Positions 16,706 to 26,214 of a stretch of DNA of 64,000 bases are shown here, one piece after another (position 1 is the first letter of the stretch; each line of letters begins with the position of its first letter). This stretch comes from Hymenobacter metallicola (lineage in GTDB: Bacteria; Bacteroidota; Bacteroidia; Cytophagales; Hymenobacteraceae). Below the pieces are notes generated by a model. That model saw nothing but the letters and a program-made list of their open reading frames with translations. It made no database searches and was not told the origin of the DNA. The stretch covers positions 558,001 to 622,000 of the forward strand of contig NZ_SRMB01000001.1 in NCBI RefSeq assembly GCF_004745645.1, in the 5' to 3' direction. Position numbers and translations under genes: made by a program.

Positions 16706-17674
16706 CTAAGCGTCGGCGCGCTTATACACGGGCTCGGCCTGTAGGAAGTACTGGTTCAGAGGCTCGTCGGAATTTTTGTCGAGCACCATCACGTCGACCA
16801 GGTCGTTTTCCTTGATGTTGCCCTGCACCACCGGCCCCATTTCCTCGAGGAAAGCCGGGTCGTTGTCGGCCGTGTAGAAGGCCAGCAGCAGGCGGGAGGG
16901 CGAAGTGCCGTCCTGGAAGTGCACCATGGCCACGTAAGCCGCTTCTACCTGGGGCTTGCTCAGGGCAAAGCCGCGCAGGGCCTCAATCAGGCCGGCGTGC
17001 TCTTCGGTGGGCGGGCCCAGCATTACCTGCACGTTGCCGGGAGGACCCTGGGTGATGCTGCTGTTGAGCATTTCAGCAATTTCGGCGGCGGGCAGCAGCT
17101 TGCCCACGGTGGAGAAAGGGTTCAGGGCGCAGTCGGCTCCCTGAACCATCTGGAAGAAGTCGAGGCCGCGCAGCCGCATGTAGGGCAGGGTATCCTCTTC
17201 CTGCCCATCGGCTTCAAAGATCCGCTCCTTAGAAGTGAAAACCGGGATTTTGCCGTCGTTGAGCACTTGGAGCTGAATTTCCATGCCTTCCACGGGCGTT
17301 ACTTCGCCCATGGGTTCCCCTTCCTTGGGAATGGTTACCACGAACACCTCCTCGTTGAGCAGCGCCTGGTAAAAACCGGGGCGAAACTCGGGCATGGTGG
17401 CCGCGTTGAAGAGCAACTGCTCCAGCACATTGACCGGCTCGAAGTGCGGCATCTGCGGCATCTCCGGAATCGGCATCTGCGGGGCTGGCATGGGCGGAAC
17501 TGGGCTGGGGGCAGCCGGCGTAGGCGAGGTATAGCTGGAGCCTTTGTAGCGGGGGCCGCCGGGGGCCGGTGTTTCAGGCGTAGAAGACGCGGCGCCGGGA
17601 GTGGCCGGGGCCGGAGTAGCAGGAGGCGTCTGGGGCGCCGGTTTGTTGGATTTCAGAAAGTCGAAGAGACCCAT
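16706..17674 (-). CDS. SseB-family protein with Pro/Ala-rich N-terminus
   Basis: A 322-residue cytoplasmic protein. Residues 1-100 start MGLFDFLKSNKP and continue as a low-complexity Pro/Ala/Met linker. Residues about 105-200 match the SseB N-terminal domain (LLFNAATMPEFRPGFYQALLNEEVFVV...IPVFTSKERI) and the remainder matches the SseB C-terminal domain (AYVAMVHFQDGTSPSRLLLAF). SseB is named for enhanced serine sensitivity in E. coli; its biochemical role is not settled. It is monocistronic and ends at a shared terminator. Confidence 0.85.
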   Translation of the reverse strand: MGLFDFLKSNKPAPQTPPATPAPATPGAASSTPETPAPGGPRYKGSSYTSPTPAAPSPVPPMPAPQMPIPEMPQMPHFEPVNVLEQLLFNAATMPEFRPGFYQALLNEEVFVVTIPKEGEPMGEVTPVEGMEIQLQVLNDGKIPVFTSKERIFEADGQEEDTLPYMRLRGLDFFQMVQGADCALNPFSTVGKLLPAAEIAEMLNSSITQGPPGNVQVMLGPPTEEHAGLIEALRGFALSKPQVEAAYVAMVHFQDGTSPSRLLLAFYTADNDPAFLEEMGPVVQGNIKENDLVDVMVLDKNSDEPLNQYFLQAEPVYKRADA

Positions 17675-17791
17675 AGGACGTAGTGGATTGGATACGCAAG
17701 CTAAGGAGGTTTGCGGAAGAATACCGCCAAAAATGCTCCTTCGTATGACTTTTATGGTAGCAATTTGGTTCCCAGCGGGTTTGCTGGGCTC

Positions 17792-18226
17792 TTACTGTCC
17801 GTCGCTGGCCCCGCAGCCCCGCAGCTGCTCAGATACTTCCCGAATAGTGAAAATCTCGCCCTTATTTCCCCACGATGTCTGTACAAAGTTCAGGATGTTG
17901 GTAATCTGCGAGTCGGTCAGGTGGGTGTCGGCCGCGGGCATCACTTGGTTGTAATCCACGCCATTAACTATCAGCGGCCCCTGCATCCCCTTGCGTACCA
18001 GGCAGGCCAGGCCGCTGCGGTTTTTAACCAGGTAGTCGGCCCCGGCCAGGGGCGGAATCAGGCGCTGCAGGCCTTCTCCTGCCGCCCCGTGGCAGTTGGA
18101 GCAGTGCGAGGCGTAGAGCTTGGCACCCTCGTTCTGCCGGTTGGAAAAACAGCCCACGACGCTGGCCCCTCCGGCCAAAACGGCCAGGGCGCGCAAAACG
18201 AGAATGGGCTGGATCCGCGGCTTCAT
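17792..18226 (-). CDS. c-type cytochrome lipoprotein
   Basis: A 144-residue monoheme cytochrome c. A lipoprotein-like signal (lipobox VVGC at Cys26) is followed by the heme site CSNCH at residues 42-46 and the likely axial Met96 (VMPAAD). It lies in the periplasm. The ATG overlaps the stop codon of the SCO gene by one base (TAATG), so translation is coupled. With SCO and the upstream lipoprotein it forms an electron-transfer or copper-handling operon; such pairs often accompany cytochrome oxidase or nitrous-oxide reductase, but neither is in this window. Confidence 0.88.
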   Translation of the reverse strand: MKPRIQPILVLRALAVLAGGASVVGCFSNRQNEGAKLYASHCSNCHGAAGEGLQRLIPPLAGADYLVKNRSGLACLVRKGMQGPLIVNGVDYNQVMPAADTHLTDSQITNILNFVQTSWGNKGEIFTIREVSEQLRGCGASDGQ

Positions 18227-18912
18227 TACTGCGCTTTTTTCTGTTTGGCGGCCTCTTCCCGCAGCAGCACGGGCAAGTCCTTAATAAGCTGGTCGACCTT
18301 CTCCTTCACCATGCCGTCGTAGACGCCGCGGATGTGACGGTCGGAGTCAACCAGGGCAAAGGCGCCGCTGTGGGCGTAGCCGCCGGCCACGGTGCTGTCT
18401 TTCTGCGCTGCGGCGAAGTAGCGCGGGGCCAAGCGGAAAATCGTGTCGTGGGGGGCGGTGGCAAAATGCCAGCGGCTGGCGTCCTTGATGCCCAGGCGCT
18501 CGGCATAGTCGCGCAGCACCGGAATGGAGTCGTGGGCCGGGTCGATGGTATGCGACAAAAACACTACCTGTGGGTTATCCTTGTACTGCTCGTAGACGCG
18601 CAGCATTTCGCTCTGCATCTTGGGGCAGATGCTGGGGCAGGAGGCAAAGAAGAAGTCGGCGATGTAGACCTTGCCGGCAAAGGTTTGATTAGTAATGGTC
18701 TGGCCTTCCTGGTTGGTCAGGGTAAAGGTCGGAATGGCGGCGAAGATGGTATCGGCCGGCCCGCCGTCGGCCCGGGGGCGCACGTCCCGCTCCCCGTAAT
18801 AGGGCAGGGTCTGGGCGGCATCGGGTTTATCGGAGCAGGAAGAAAAAGCCAGGGCGCTGCCCACGGTCAGCAAGGCAACCTGGAAAGAGCGGCAAAACGA
18901 GAAGGAAATCAT
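18226..18912 (-). CDS. SCO1/SenC-family copper/thiol protein
   Basis: A 228-residue lipoprotein (Cys26 after SALAFSSC). The SCO thioredoxin fold shows the CxxxC copper ligands Cys92 and Cys96 (ASCPSICPKM) and the conserved His181 (GGYAHSG), so it can bind copper. SCO proteins deliver copper to CuA of cytochrome oxidase or act as thiol reductases in the periplasm. Its start overlaps the stop of the preceding gene by four bases (ATGA) and its stop overlaps the cytochrome c start by one, an unusually tight operon. Confidence 0.93.
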   Translation of the reverse strand: MISFSFCRSFQVALLTVGSALAFSSCSDKPDAAQTLPYYGERDVRPRADGGPADTIFAAIPTFTLTNQEGQTITNQTFAGKVYIADFFFASCPSICPKMQSEMLRVYEQYKDNPQVVFLSHTIDPAHDSIPVLRDYAERLGIKDASRWHFATAPHDTIFRLAPRYFAAAQKDSTVAGGYAHSGAFALVDSDRHIRGVYDGMVKEKVDQLIKDLPVLLREEAAKQKKAQ

Positions 18913-19346
18913 TGAGCGGAAGGGTTAGCGGCGGCGTGGGGAGCCTGTTGTAAAACCAGCTTGGCCGAGTCAAGGTTCTGGCGCATGAGCCGGCCCACCG
19001 AATCTATTTTCTGCTGCTGCACGGCAAAGTAGCGCAGCTTGGCCTCGGTAGCCACGGTGTCAGCGGGCTTGCGGTACTGGTGCATCCAGCCCATCATGGC
19101 CGCGTCGGCCCGGAGCAAGTTGCGGCGCTGCCGGCCGGCCAGCACGGTATCGGGCAGCGGGGCCTTTTGCAGCTGCTGGCGCAGGTCGTAGAGCTGGCCC
19201 ATCTGGGCCATGAGGGTATCGTGGCTGGCCAGCACGGCTTTTTCGGCAGCTTCAACTTGCTGCTGTTCAGTGGGGCCGGAGTTGCAGGCGGCTAGCAGGG
19301 CTGCGCAGCCCACGGCCAGCAGCAGGGAAGGACGGAAGGTAAACAC
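18909..19346 (-). CDS. Lipoprotein of unknown function, first gene of SCO operon
   Basis: A 145-residue protein starting at a GTG (19346) directly before a lipoprotein signal, LLLAVGCAALLAAC. An ATG at 19415 in the same frame would add 23 residues ahead of the signal peptide, which is unlikely. The mature part is helical and polar, with pairs such as MGWMHQYRKPAD, where Met and His could bind copper, an inference from its position beside SCO. It overlaps the SCO start by four bases. Confidence 0.7.
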   Translation of the reverse strand: MFTFRPSLLLAVGCAALLAACNSGPTEQQQVEAAEKAVLASHDTLMAQMGQLYDLRQQLQKAPLPDTVLAGRQRRNLLRADAAMMGWMHQYRKPADTVATEAKLRYFAVQQQKIDSVGRLMRQNLDSAKLVLQQAPHAAANPSAQ

Positions 19347-19420
19347 GCGGCAAAGGTAAGCCACGCGGCCCGGAGTAGCAGGGTTGTTCGTTGTCAGTTG
19401 CCGGTTGTTAGACAAAGAAC

Positions 19421-19567
19421 GTCATGTCGAGCAGCGCGAGACATCCCGCGTGCTGATGTTGCCACACTAACGGTCATGCTGAGTGCAGTCGAAGCATCTC
19501 TACCGCTTCGTTGCATTGCCAATTGAATAGCGTTGCAGTAGAGATGCTTCGACAAGCTCAGCATGAC
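19421..19567. repeat. Palindromic repeat, GTCATGCTGAG type, plus related half-copy
   Basis: Starts with a single arm GTCATGTCGAGCAGCGCGAG (19421), followed by an inverted pair: GTCATGCTGAG...GAAGCATCTCTACCG at 19473-19505 and the complement ending GCTCAGCATGAC at 19567. It lies between the monooxygenase gene's end and the SCO operon's start. Confidence 0.8.
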
Positions 19568-19592
19568 GTGCTGATTGGGCCAGCTACTAGTA

Positions 19593-20759
<1,167 letters not shown>

Positions 20760-20826
20760 CGGAAAGAGTCAGGTCCGGCAAAACCGGATAAGGACGGAGT
20801 AAGAATCAGCCGAAGAGGTAACCAGG

Positions 20827-22143
20827 CTACAACTGACGCGGCCCAGTACTGCCGCGCTGCTTGGAAAGAAAGTACAGCACCAGACCCGCCGCCGCCACAA
20901 TGGCCACATCCCGCGCCTCGTTGGCCGCGCTGTTGGAGAGCAGCCACAAACACAAGGCTACGCACAATGCCGCCACGACCGTGCCGCCCAGCACCCGAAA
21001 CGGGGCCGGCCGCTCGGGGTGGCGCCGGCGCAGCACCGGCAAGGCGGCGCAAGTTAGGGCAAAGTAAGCCAGGCGAATAATCGTGCTCAGCGTCAGGGCG
21101 TAGATAAACGTGCCGGAAATGGCCAGCACCAGCTTCAGTACCGCCGACACTAGAATGGCCACGTAGGGCGTGCGAAAGCGCGGGTGGGTGGCGCCGAAAA
21201 AGGCCGGAATCTGGCCCTGTTCGGCCAGGGCAAACAGCAGGCGAGGGCCCGTGAGCATCAGGGCGTTGAGCGTGCCCAGGGCCGTGAGCATGGCCGCTGC
21301 CGCCACGAAAGCCGCTCCGATGGGGCCCAGAAACTGCTGGGTGGCGCTGGCCAGGGGCCGCTCCGAGGACGCCAGGTTGGGCAGGGTGCCGATGCAGACC
21401 ACCTGCACCAGCAGAAACAGCACGGCTACGGTGCCGATGGCCGTGAACAGGGCAAAGGGCACGTTGCGCTGGGGCTGCTGGATTTCGGCGGCCGGAATGG
21501 CAGCCACGTCGAAGCCCGAGAAGGTGAAAATCAGCAGCAGCACGGCGCTGGAAAACCCGGTGTAGGTAGGCGCCACGGCAAAGGAAAATGCCCGCCAATC
21601 CACGAAAAACAAGCCCACCACGGTAAACACTACCAGCACCAGGACCTTGCTGATGGTAAACACGTTATTGGCCCGCGAAGCCTGCCGCACGCCCACCAGG
21701 TTCAGCAGCGTCAGGGCCGTAATCAGCCCGGCCATGAGCCCGGCCCGGCCGAGGCCCGCGCCCACGGCGGGCCAGAAGTAGGCGGCGTAGTCCACGAACA
21801 AATTGCAGAGCGCGGCGAAGCTGGCCAGGCGCGACACCCACAACAGCCAGCCGACCTCAAAACCGACCAGGGGCCCGAAGGCTTCGCGGGCGTAGAGGTA
21901 GGGCCCACCGGCCCCGCTGAAGCGGCTGCTGACCTCAGCAAAGCAGAGAATAATCAGCGTGACGATGGCCGCGGCAGCCACGTAGGCCACTAGGCTGTAG
22001 GCCCCGACCAAGGCGTAAATTTTGGCCGGCAAGCCCAGGATACCGGCCCCGATGGTGATGTTGATAATCAGGGCCACGAAGTCCCAGCGGCGGATGCCCC
22101 GCACGAGGTCGGGCCGCGGGGCGGCAACGGAAGGGGAGGTCAT
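20827..22143 (-). CDS. APC-family amino acid/amine permease
   Basis: A 438-residue transporter with about 12 membrane helices. The N-terminal signature (WDFVALIINITIGAGILGLPAKIYALVGAYS) and the second helix pair with FAEVSSRFSGAGGPYLYAREAFGPLVGF are those of the amino acid-polyamine-organocation superfamily. The start at 22143 (MTSPSV) was chosen over 22161. It is the first gene after a Bacteroidota promoter and a leader with a Cys-rich mini-ORF, and is followed by the monooxygenase. Import of a sulfur-containing amino acid or related compound is a reasonable inference. Confidence 0.88.
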   Translation of the reverse strand: MTSPSVAAPRPDLVRGIRRWDFVALIINITIGAGILGLPAKIYALVGAYSLVAYVAAAAIVTLIILCFAEVSSRFSGAGGPYLYAREAFGPLVGFEVGWLLWVSRLASFAALCNLFVDYAAYFWPAVGAGLGRAGLMAGLITALTLLNLVGVRQASRANNVFTISKVLVLVVFTVVGLFFVDWRAFSFAVAPTYTGFSSAVLLLIFTFSGFDVAAIPAAEIQQPQRNVPFALFTAIGTVAVLFLLVQVVCIGTLPNLASSERPLASATQQFLGPIGAAFVAAAAMLTALGTLNALMLTGPRLLFALAEQGQIPAFFGATHPRFRTPYVAILVSAVLKLVLAISGTFIYALTLSTIIRLAYFALTCAALPVLRRRHPERPAPFRVLGGTVVAALCVALCLWLLSNSAANEARDVAIVAAAGLVLYFLSKQRGSTGPRQL

Positions 22144-22200
22144 GCAAAAAGCGAAAAGCAACGAAAACGGGCGGCACGCACGGCCCCCACGACGCGGAAG

Positions 22201-22257
22201 TCAGGTAGTTGCGGGGCAACAACAACAGCGGTTTTCGATGGGCTTTACGGGGTGCAT
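22201..22257 (-). CDS. 18-residue leader peptide with CCCC run
   Basis: A mini-ORF on the minus strand, MHPVKPIENRCCCCPATT, ATG at 22257-22255 and TGA at 22203-22201. Codons 11-14 are TGT TGT TGT TGC. It lies in the permease leader, 57 bp before the permease ATG and about 70 bases after the promoter. A run of four Cys codons in an 18-codon ORF is what a cysteine-sensing attenuator would need; mycobacterial sulfur genes use uORFs with consecutive Cys codons in this way. Translation is not shown by sequence alone. Confidence 0.55.
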   Translation of the reverse strand: MHPVKPIENRCCCCPATT

Positions 22258-22332
22258 GCGGGTAGAAAAGCAGGAAAATCCGGCGACCTGACCTACCCGT
22301 TTTTTCGAGTGAGCAGCTAGGCCGGGCAGGGG

Positions 22333-22362
22333 CAAATATAGACAGCGCGGTCCGCAGTGCAA
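22333..22362 (-). promoter_or_regulatory. Promoter of the permease/monooxygenase operon
   Basis: On the minus strand TTG (22362-22360), a 19-base spacer, then TATATTTG (22340-22333). Both elements and spacing match the Bacteroidota housekeeping promoter exactly. It gives a leader of about 185 bases before the permease, containing the CCCC mini-ORF. Confidence 0.75.
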
Positions 22363-22424
22363 GTTTTTCGGCTCGCCGAGCCCGGCCCGGCCAACTCAGG
22401 ATTTTACTCAGTCAAAAAATAATA

Positions 22425-22457
22425 TTTGCGTTTCTGAATTCCGCCGCTTTACCTTTG
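22425..22457 (+). promoter_or_regulatory. Promoter of the SAM-riboswitch/SusC transcript
   Basis: TTTG at 22425-22428, a 21-base spacer, then TACCTTTG at 22450-22457, which fits the Bacteroidota consensus. Transcription would begin near 22463, about 25 bases before the riboswitch P1 stem, and run toward susC. It is divergent from the permease promoter, with only about 60 bp between the two -33 elements. Confidence 0.75.
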
Positions 22458-22488
22458 GAGCATCAATTCTTTTACCCATCAAAGGATT

Positions 22489-22582
22489 GTTTTTATACAG
22501 AGGCGTGGAGAGACAGGCTCTATGAAACGCCGACAACCCCCGGAACATCCGGAACGGTGCCAAGTCCTGACCATATAAAAAC
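22489..22582 (+). ncRNA. SAM-I (S-box) riboswitch
   Basis: P1 is a perfect 9-bp stem, GTTTTTATA (22489-22497) with TATAAAAAC (22574-22582). Inside, the conserved S-box core is easily read: GAGGCGTGGAGAGAC, then GGCTCTATGAAACGCCGACA and ACC, matching the GGAGGGAC...GGCCC..UGAAACCCGGCAACC consensus with compensated P2 pairing (GGCG with CGCC). P3 is CCGGA-ACA-TCCGG and P4 begins GGTGCCAAGTCC, again consensus. S-box RNAs normally lower expression when S-adenosylmethionine is abundant. No terminator follows; the 3' strand of P1 is followed after nine bases by the Cys-rich leader ORF. Confidence 0.92.
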
Positions 22583-22591
22583 AACAACGCC

Positions 22592-22699
22592 GTGAAAGCC
22601 TTCACCAGCTCCCTCGCCCATCTTGCCCCACGCACCGCCCAGTTTTTTGGCTGTTGCGGCATGCTGTGTTGCGCGGTCTGTATGCCCGCGCTAGGCTAG
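22592..22699 (+). CDS. 35-residue Cys-rich leader peptide after SAM riboswitch
   Basis: A mini-ORF starting at GTG 22592, nine bases after the P1 stem of the SAM riboswitch, and ending TAG at 22699. Its second half reads FFGCCGMLCCAVCMPALG, five Cys in ten residues plus two Met. It is preceded by an A-rich stretch (ATATAAAAACAACAAC), the usual Bacteroidota ribosome-binding context. Together with the CCCC mini-ORF on the divergent leader it suggests cysteine-dependent control. It could alternatively be a chance ORF; codon use alone cannot decide. Confidence 0.45.
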   Translation: MKAFTSSLAHLAPRTAQFFGCCGMLCCAVCMPALG

Positions 22700-23152
22700 A
22701 GCTGCTAAGGATCAGGTACTTCCTCGTTTTCCTTCTTGTTTGCTCGCGTAGCCGCTGAAGCTAGCACCTTCGTCGGCTACACCCCCGCTTAGGCCGCGTC
22801 TGCGCCGGGCGGGTCAGGCCGTGGCCGTTCCGTATGGTTCGGCGGCCGGAATCCCCAGATTTTCTTTCTGGCCAATCAGCTTTTTCTGCTCATAGTTCTA
22901 TTTCGGCCGCGGTGGTGGCTGACGTAGGCCCGCCTGTGCACAAGTCGGACCCAAGCAGAGAAGTCCCCGTTTGCTGACATTATTCTTCCCGTTCGGCGCT
23001 GCTGGCACCGTTACGCTGGGCAAGCTGCGGCCTTTCTAGTACGCTGGGCCTGGCAGGTAACTGCCTGTCTTGCTGTAGTTACAGGTGAGGGAAAGTCAAA
23101 ACAAGGGAGGATTGGCCGGGAGCTTTTGCTCCACAGGTAGCCAACTTTTTCT
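22700..23152 (+). other. Long leader between Cys-rich ORF and susC
   Basis: About 450 bp with no convincing gene. It contains hairpin-forming stretches, for example GTAGCCG/CGGCTAC around 22748-22780 and GGAGC/GCTCC around 23117-23130, but no second promoter of the TAnnTTTG type and no obvious terminator with a T-run. If transcription starts upstream of the riboswitch, susC has a leader of nearly 700 bases. Confidence 0.4.
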
Positions 23153-26100
23153 ATGAAATCCTCTACTCTTCTGGCGGTGCCGGCCGCCTTGGCTGGCATC
23201 GTGTGCGTGGCCAGCCCGGCCTGGGCCCAAACAGCCCCGTCAGCTCAAACCGCCGCGCAACCCATTACCGGTACCATTACCGACGCGGCCGACGGCAGCC
23301 CCTTGCCCGGCGTGACGGTCGTGGTGAAAGGTACCACCGTGGGCGCCTCTACCGACCCCAGCGGACAATTCACGCTGAGCCTGCCGACGGGTAGTAATAC
23401 GCTAGTCATTAGTGCCGTAGGCTACGAAAGCCAGACCGTAGCCGCAACGAGCGGGGCGGTGCGTATTCGATTGAAAGCCGACGTTAAGCAGCTTTCGGAA
23501 GTGGTCGTGACGGGCTACAGCGAGCAAAACCGCAAGACCCTGACCAGCGCCATTAGCTCCGTGAAGGGCGACGCGCTGAAGGATATTCCGGCCGCCAGCC
23601 CCGACCAGCTGTTGCAGGGCAAGGCGCCGGGCGTGCAGGTGTCGGCCAACTCGGGCGTGCCCGGCGGGGGCATTTTCATCCGCATCCGCGGGAGCAACTC
23701 GGTCAATGCCAGCAACGACCCGCTCTACGTCGTCGATGGGGTGTTCATCAACAACACCAACCTCATTGCCACCGGCCTAGGCAATCAGGTGTCGTCAAAC
23801 CCGCTGGCCGATTTGAACCCCCAGGACATTGAGAGCATCGAAATTCTGAAGGACGCCAACGCCACGGCCATTTACGGCTCCCGCGGGGCCAACGGCGTGG
23901 TGCTGATTACGACCAAGCGCGGCAAGGCCGGCGACAAAACCCGCATTACCTTCAACACCTACCACGGCTGGTCGAAAGCGGCCCGGCAGTACGATCTGGT
24001 GACCGGGCCCGAGCTGGCCGAGCTGGAAAATGAGCGGTTTTTGAACGACGGGGGCAACCCGGCGCAATTGCCTTACCGCTCCGTGGCCTCCGGCGGGCGA
24101 GGCTTGCCCGAGGAGCAGCCAACTTACGACCGGCTTTCGGACGTGTTTCGCACGGCCCAGACCCAGAGCTACGAACTATCAGCCGCGGGGGGCTCGGAGA
24201 AAACCCAGTTCTACATCGGGGCGGGGTATTTCCAGCAGGAGTCCATTGCGAGGCCCAGCGCCTTCGACCGGTTTTCGCTGCGCGTCAACCTCGACAATTC
24301 CGTGACCGACAAGCTGCGCATCGGCACCAGCACGGCTCTGGCCCGCACCCACCGCAACGTGAGCAGCAACGACAACAACCCGGTGGGCGTCATCAACTCG
24401 GCCTTGTTTCCGCGCACGAATTTGCCGGTGTATAACCCCGACGGCACCTACGCCAAGTACGGCTCCTTCGACAACCACCAGGCCCTGATTGACAACCTCA
24501 ACAACGACGCGGTGGGCACCCGCATCATTCCCAACGTCTACGGGGAGTACCGTTTCCTGAAAAACCTGACGTTGCGCAGCAGTTGGAGCATCGACTTCAA
24601 CGACATGTACGAAAACAACTTCAACAACACCCTCATCCTGGCCGGCCAGCCCCGGGGCACGGCCTCGTCCTACCTCTCCCGCGACATCACCCTGCTCAAC
24701 GAGCAGACCCTGAATTATAACGTGGAGCTGGGCGAAAACCACTCGTTGCAGGCGTTGGTGGGCAATACGCTGCAGCGCAACACCTTCCAGCGCACCAGCC
24801 TGCTGGGCCAGCAGTTTCCCGGCAACGACCTGACCACCATAGCCTCGGCCGCTACGCAAACCGGCTCCTCGTCCCGCTCCCAGGCCGGGCTGGTGTCGTT
24901 TTTCGGCAAGGCGACCTACTCCTATAAAAGCCGCTACACCGCCGATGTGAGCGTGCGGGCCGATGCCTCGTCGCGCTTCGGGCGGGCCAACCGCTGGGGC
25001 TACTTCCCGGCCGTGGGGCTGGGCTGGCGCCTGGGCGAAGAAAGCTTTATCCAGAACCTCAACGTGTTTCAGGAGCTCAAGCTGCGGGCCAGCATCGGCA
25101 AAACCGGCAACCAGGCCGGCATCAGCGACTTTGCCGCCCTGGGTCTGGTGCAGGGTGGGGCCAATTACCTCGACCTGCCCGGCACGGCCCCGCTGCAACT
25201 GGCCAACCCCAACCTGAGCTGGGAAAGCACCCGGCAGTGGAACGTGGGCCTCGACGCGGCCGTGCTCGACAACCGCCTCTTGCTGGAGCTCAATTATTAC
25301 GATAAGTACACCTCGGGCCTGCTGCTAAACGTGCCCGTGCCGCGCAAAACCGGCTTTGCCTCGGTGGTCGAAAACTACGGGGCCGTCAGCAACAAGGGCT
25401 TCGAGGCCCAGGCCACGGTGAACTGGCTGGCGAAAGGCCCCCTGCAGTGGAGCACAACGGTGAACCTGGCCCGCAACGTGAACAAGATTCAGAAGCTGGC
25501 CGCGCCCATTACTACTGGCTCCCGCGACATTTTCCGCCTCGAAGAAGGGGCGCCGCTCTACTCGTTTTGGCTCTACCACCAAACCGGCGTCAACCCCGAA
25601 ACCGGCGACGCCCAGTACGAAGATGTGAACGGCGACGGACAGCTCACGGTGGCCGACCGGAAGCTAGTGGGCAATGCCTGGCCCGACTACTTCGGGGGCC
25701 TGACCAACTCGGTTACTTATAAAGGAGTGGACTTTGGCTTTTCGCTCAACTTCGAGCAGGGCGCCAAAATCATGAACATGAACCGCTTCTTCCTCGTGCA
25801 CGGCGGCACCCAGAGCAACATCGGCTACCTGCGCGAGCAGCTCGACCGGTGGCAGCAGCCCGGCGACCAGACCGACATTCCGCGCCTAACGACCAACCCG
25901 GCCAGCAACAACTACGGCGGCGTGGTGCAAAACCTCAGTGACCGGTACCTCGAAGACGGCTCCTTCCTGCGCCTGCGCACCCTCACGCTGGGCTACACCA
26001 TCCCGAAGGAAACCCTGGCCAAGGCCCGCCTCAACTCAGTGCGGGTGTACGTGCAGGCCGCTAACCTGTTCACCCTCACGCCTTACTCCGGCCTCGACCC

Positions 26101-26203
26101 CGAGGTCAACTCCCAGAGCGGGGTGAGCAACACCAAAAACTTCGACTGGGCCACCGTGCCCCAGCCCCGCACCTTCCAGGTAGGCGTCACGGTCGGCTTG
26201 TAA
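23153..26203 (+). CDS. SusC/RagA-family TonB-dependent outer-membrane transporter
   Basis: A 1016-residue protein: signal peptide (to about residue 26), a carboxypeptidase-regulatory-like domain (ITGTITDAADGSPLPGVTVVVKGT, residues 38-115), the SusC signature LSEVVVTGYSEQNRKTLTSAIS, a plug domain (DQLLQGKAPGVQVSANSGVPGGGIFIRIRG...DPLYVVDGV) and a large barrel ending in FQVGVTVGL. It imports substrates too large for porins together with its SusD lid. The unusual point is its control: a SAM-I riboswitch leader rather than a sugar-responsive regulator, which suggests a methionine- or sulfur-linked substrate. SusD follows after a palindromic repeat. Confidence 0.95.
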   Translation: MKSSTLLAVPAALAGIVCVASPAWAQTAPSAQTAAQPITGTITDAADGSPLPGVTVVVKGTTVGASTDPSGQFTLSLPTGSNTLVISAVGYESQTVAATSGAVRIRLKADVKQLSEVVVTGYSEQNRKTLTSAISSVKGDALKDIPAASPDQLLQGKAPGVQVSANSGVPGGGIFIRIRGSNSVNASNDPLYVVDGVFINNTNLIATGLGNQVSSNPLADLNPQDIESIEILKDANATAIYGSRGANGVVLITTKRGKAGDKTRITFNTYHGWSKAARQYDLVTGPELAELENERFLNDGGNPAQLPYRSVASGGRGLPEEQPTYDRLSDVFRTAQTQSYELSAAGGSEKTQFYIGAGYFQQESIARPSAFDRFSLRVNLDNSVTDKLRIGTSTALARTHRNVSSNDNNPVGVINSALFPRTNLPVYNPDGTYAKYGSFDNHQALIDNLNNDAVGTRIIPNVYGEYRFLKNLTLRSSWSIDFNDMYENNFNNTLILAGQPRGTASSYLSRDITLLNEQTLNYNVELGENHSLQALVGNTLQRNTFQRTSLLGQQFPGNDLTTIASAATQTGSSSRSQAGLVSFFGKATYSYKSRYTADVSVRADASSRFGRANRWGYFPAVGLGWRLGEESFIQNLNVFQELKLRASIGKTGNQAGISDFAALGLVQGGANYLDLPGTAPLQLANPNLSWESTRQWNVGLDAAVLDNRLLLELNYYDKYTSGLLLNVPVPRKTGFASVVENYGAVSNKGFEAQATVNWLAKGPLQWSTTVNLARNVNKIQKLAAPITTGSRDIFRLEEGAPLYSFWLYHQTGVNPETGDAQYEDVNGDGQLTVADRKLVGNAWPDYFGGLTNSVTYKGVDFGFSLNFEQGAKIMNMNRFFLVHGGTQSNIGYLREQLDRWQQPGDQTDIPRLTTNPASNNYGGVVQNLSDRYLEDGSFLRLRTLTLGYTIPKETLAKARLNSVRVYVQAANLFTLTPYSGLDPEVNSQSGVSNTKNFDWATVPQPRTFQVGVTVGL

Positions 26204-26214
26204 AAAAGCCTAAT

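Noticed and set aside
22408..22662. 84-codon minus-strand frame across the SAM riboswitch
   Set aside because: It is the complement of the structured RNA and of the plus-strand leader ORF; no promoter or ribosome site reads into it and the translation is not protein-like.
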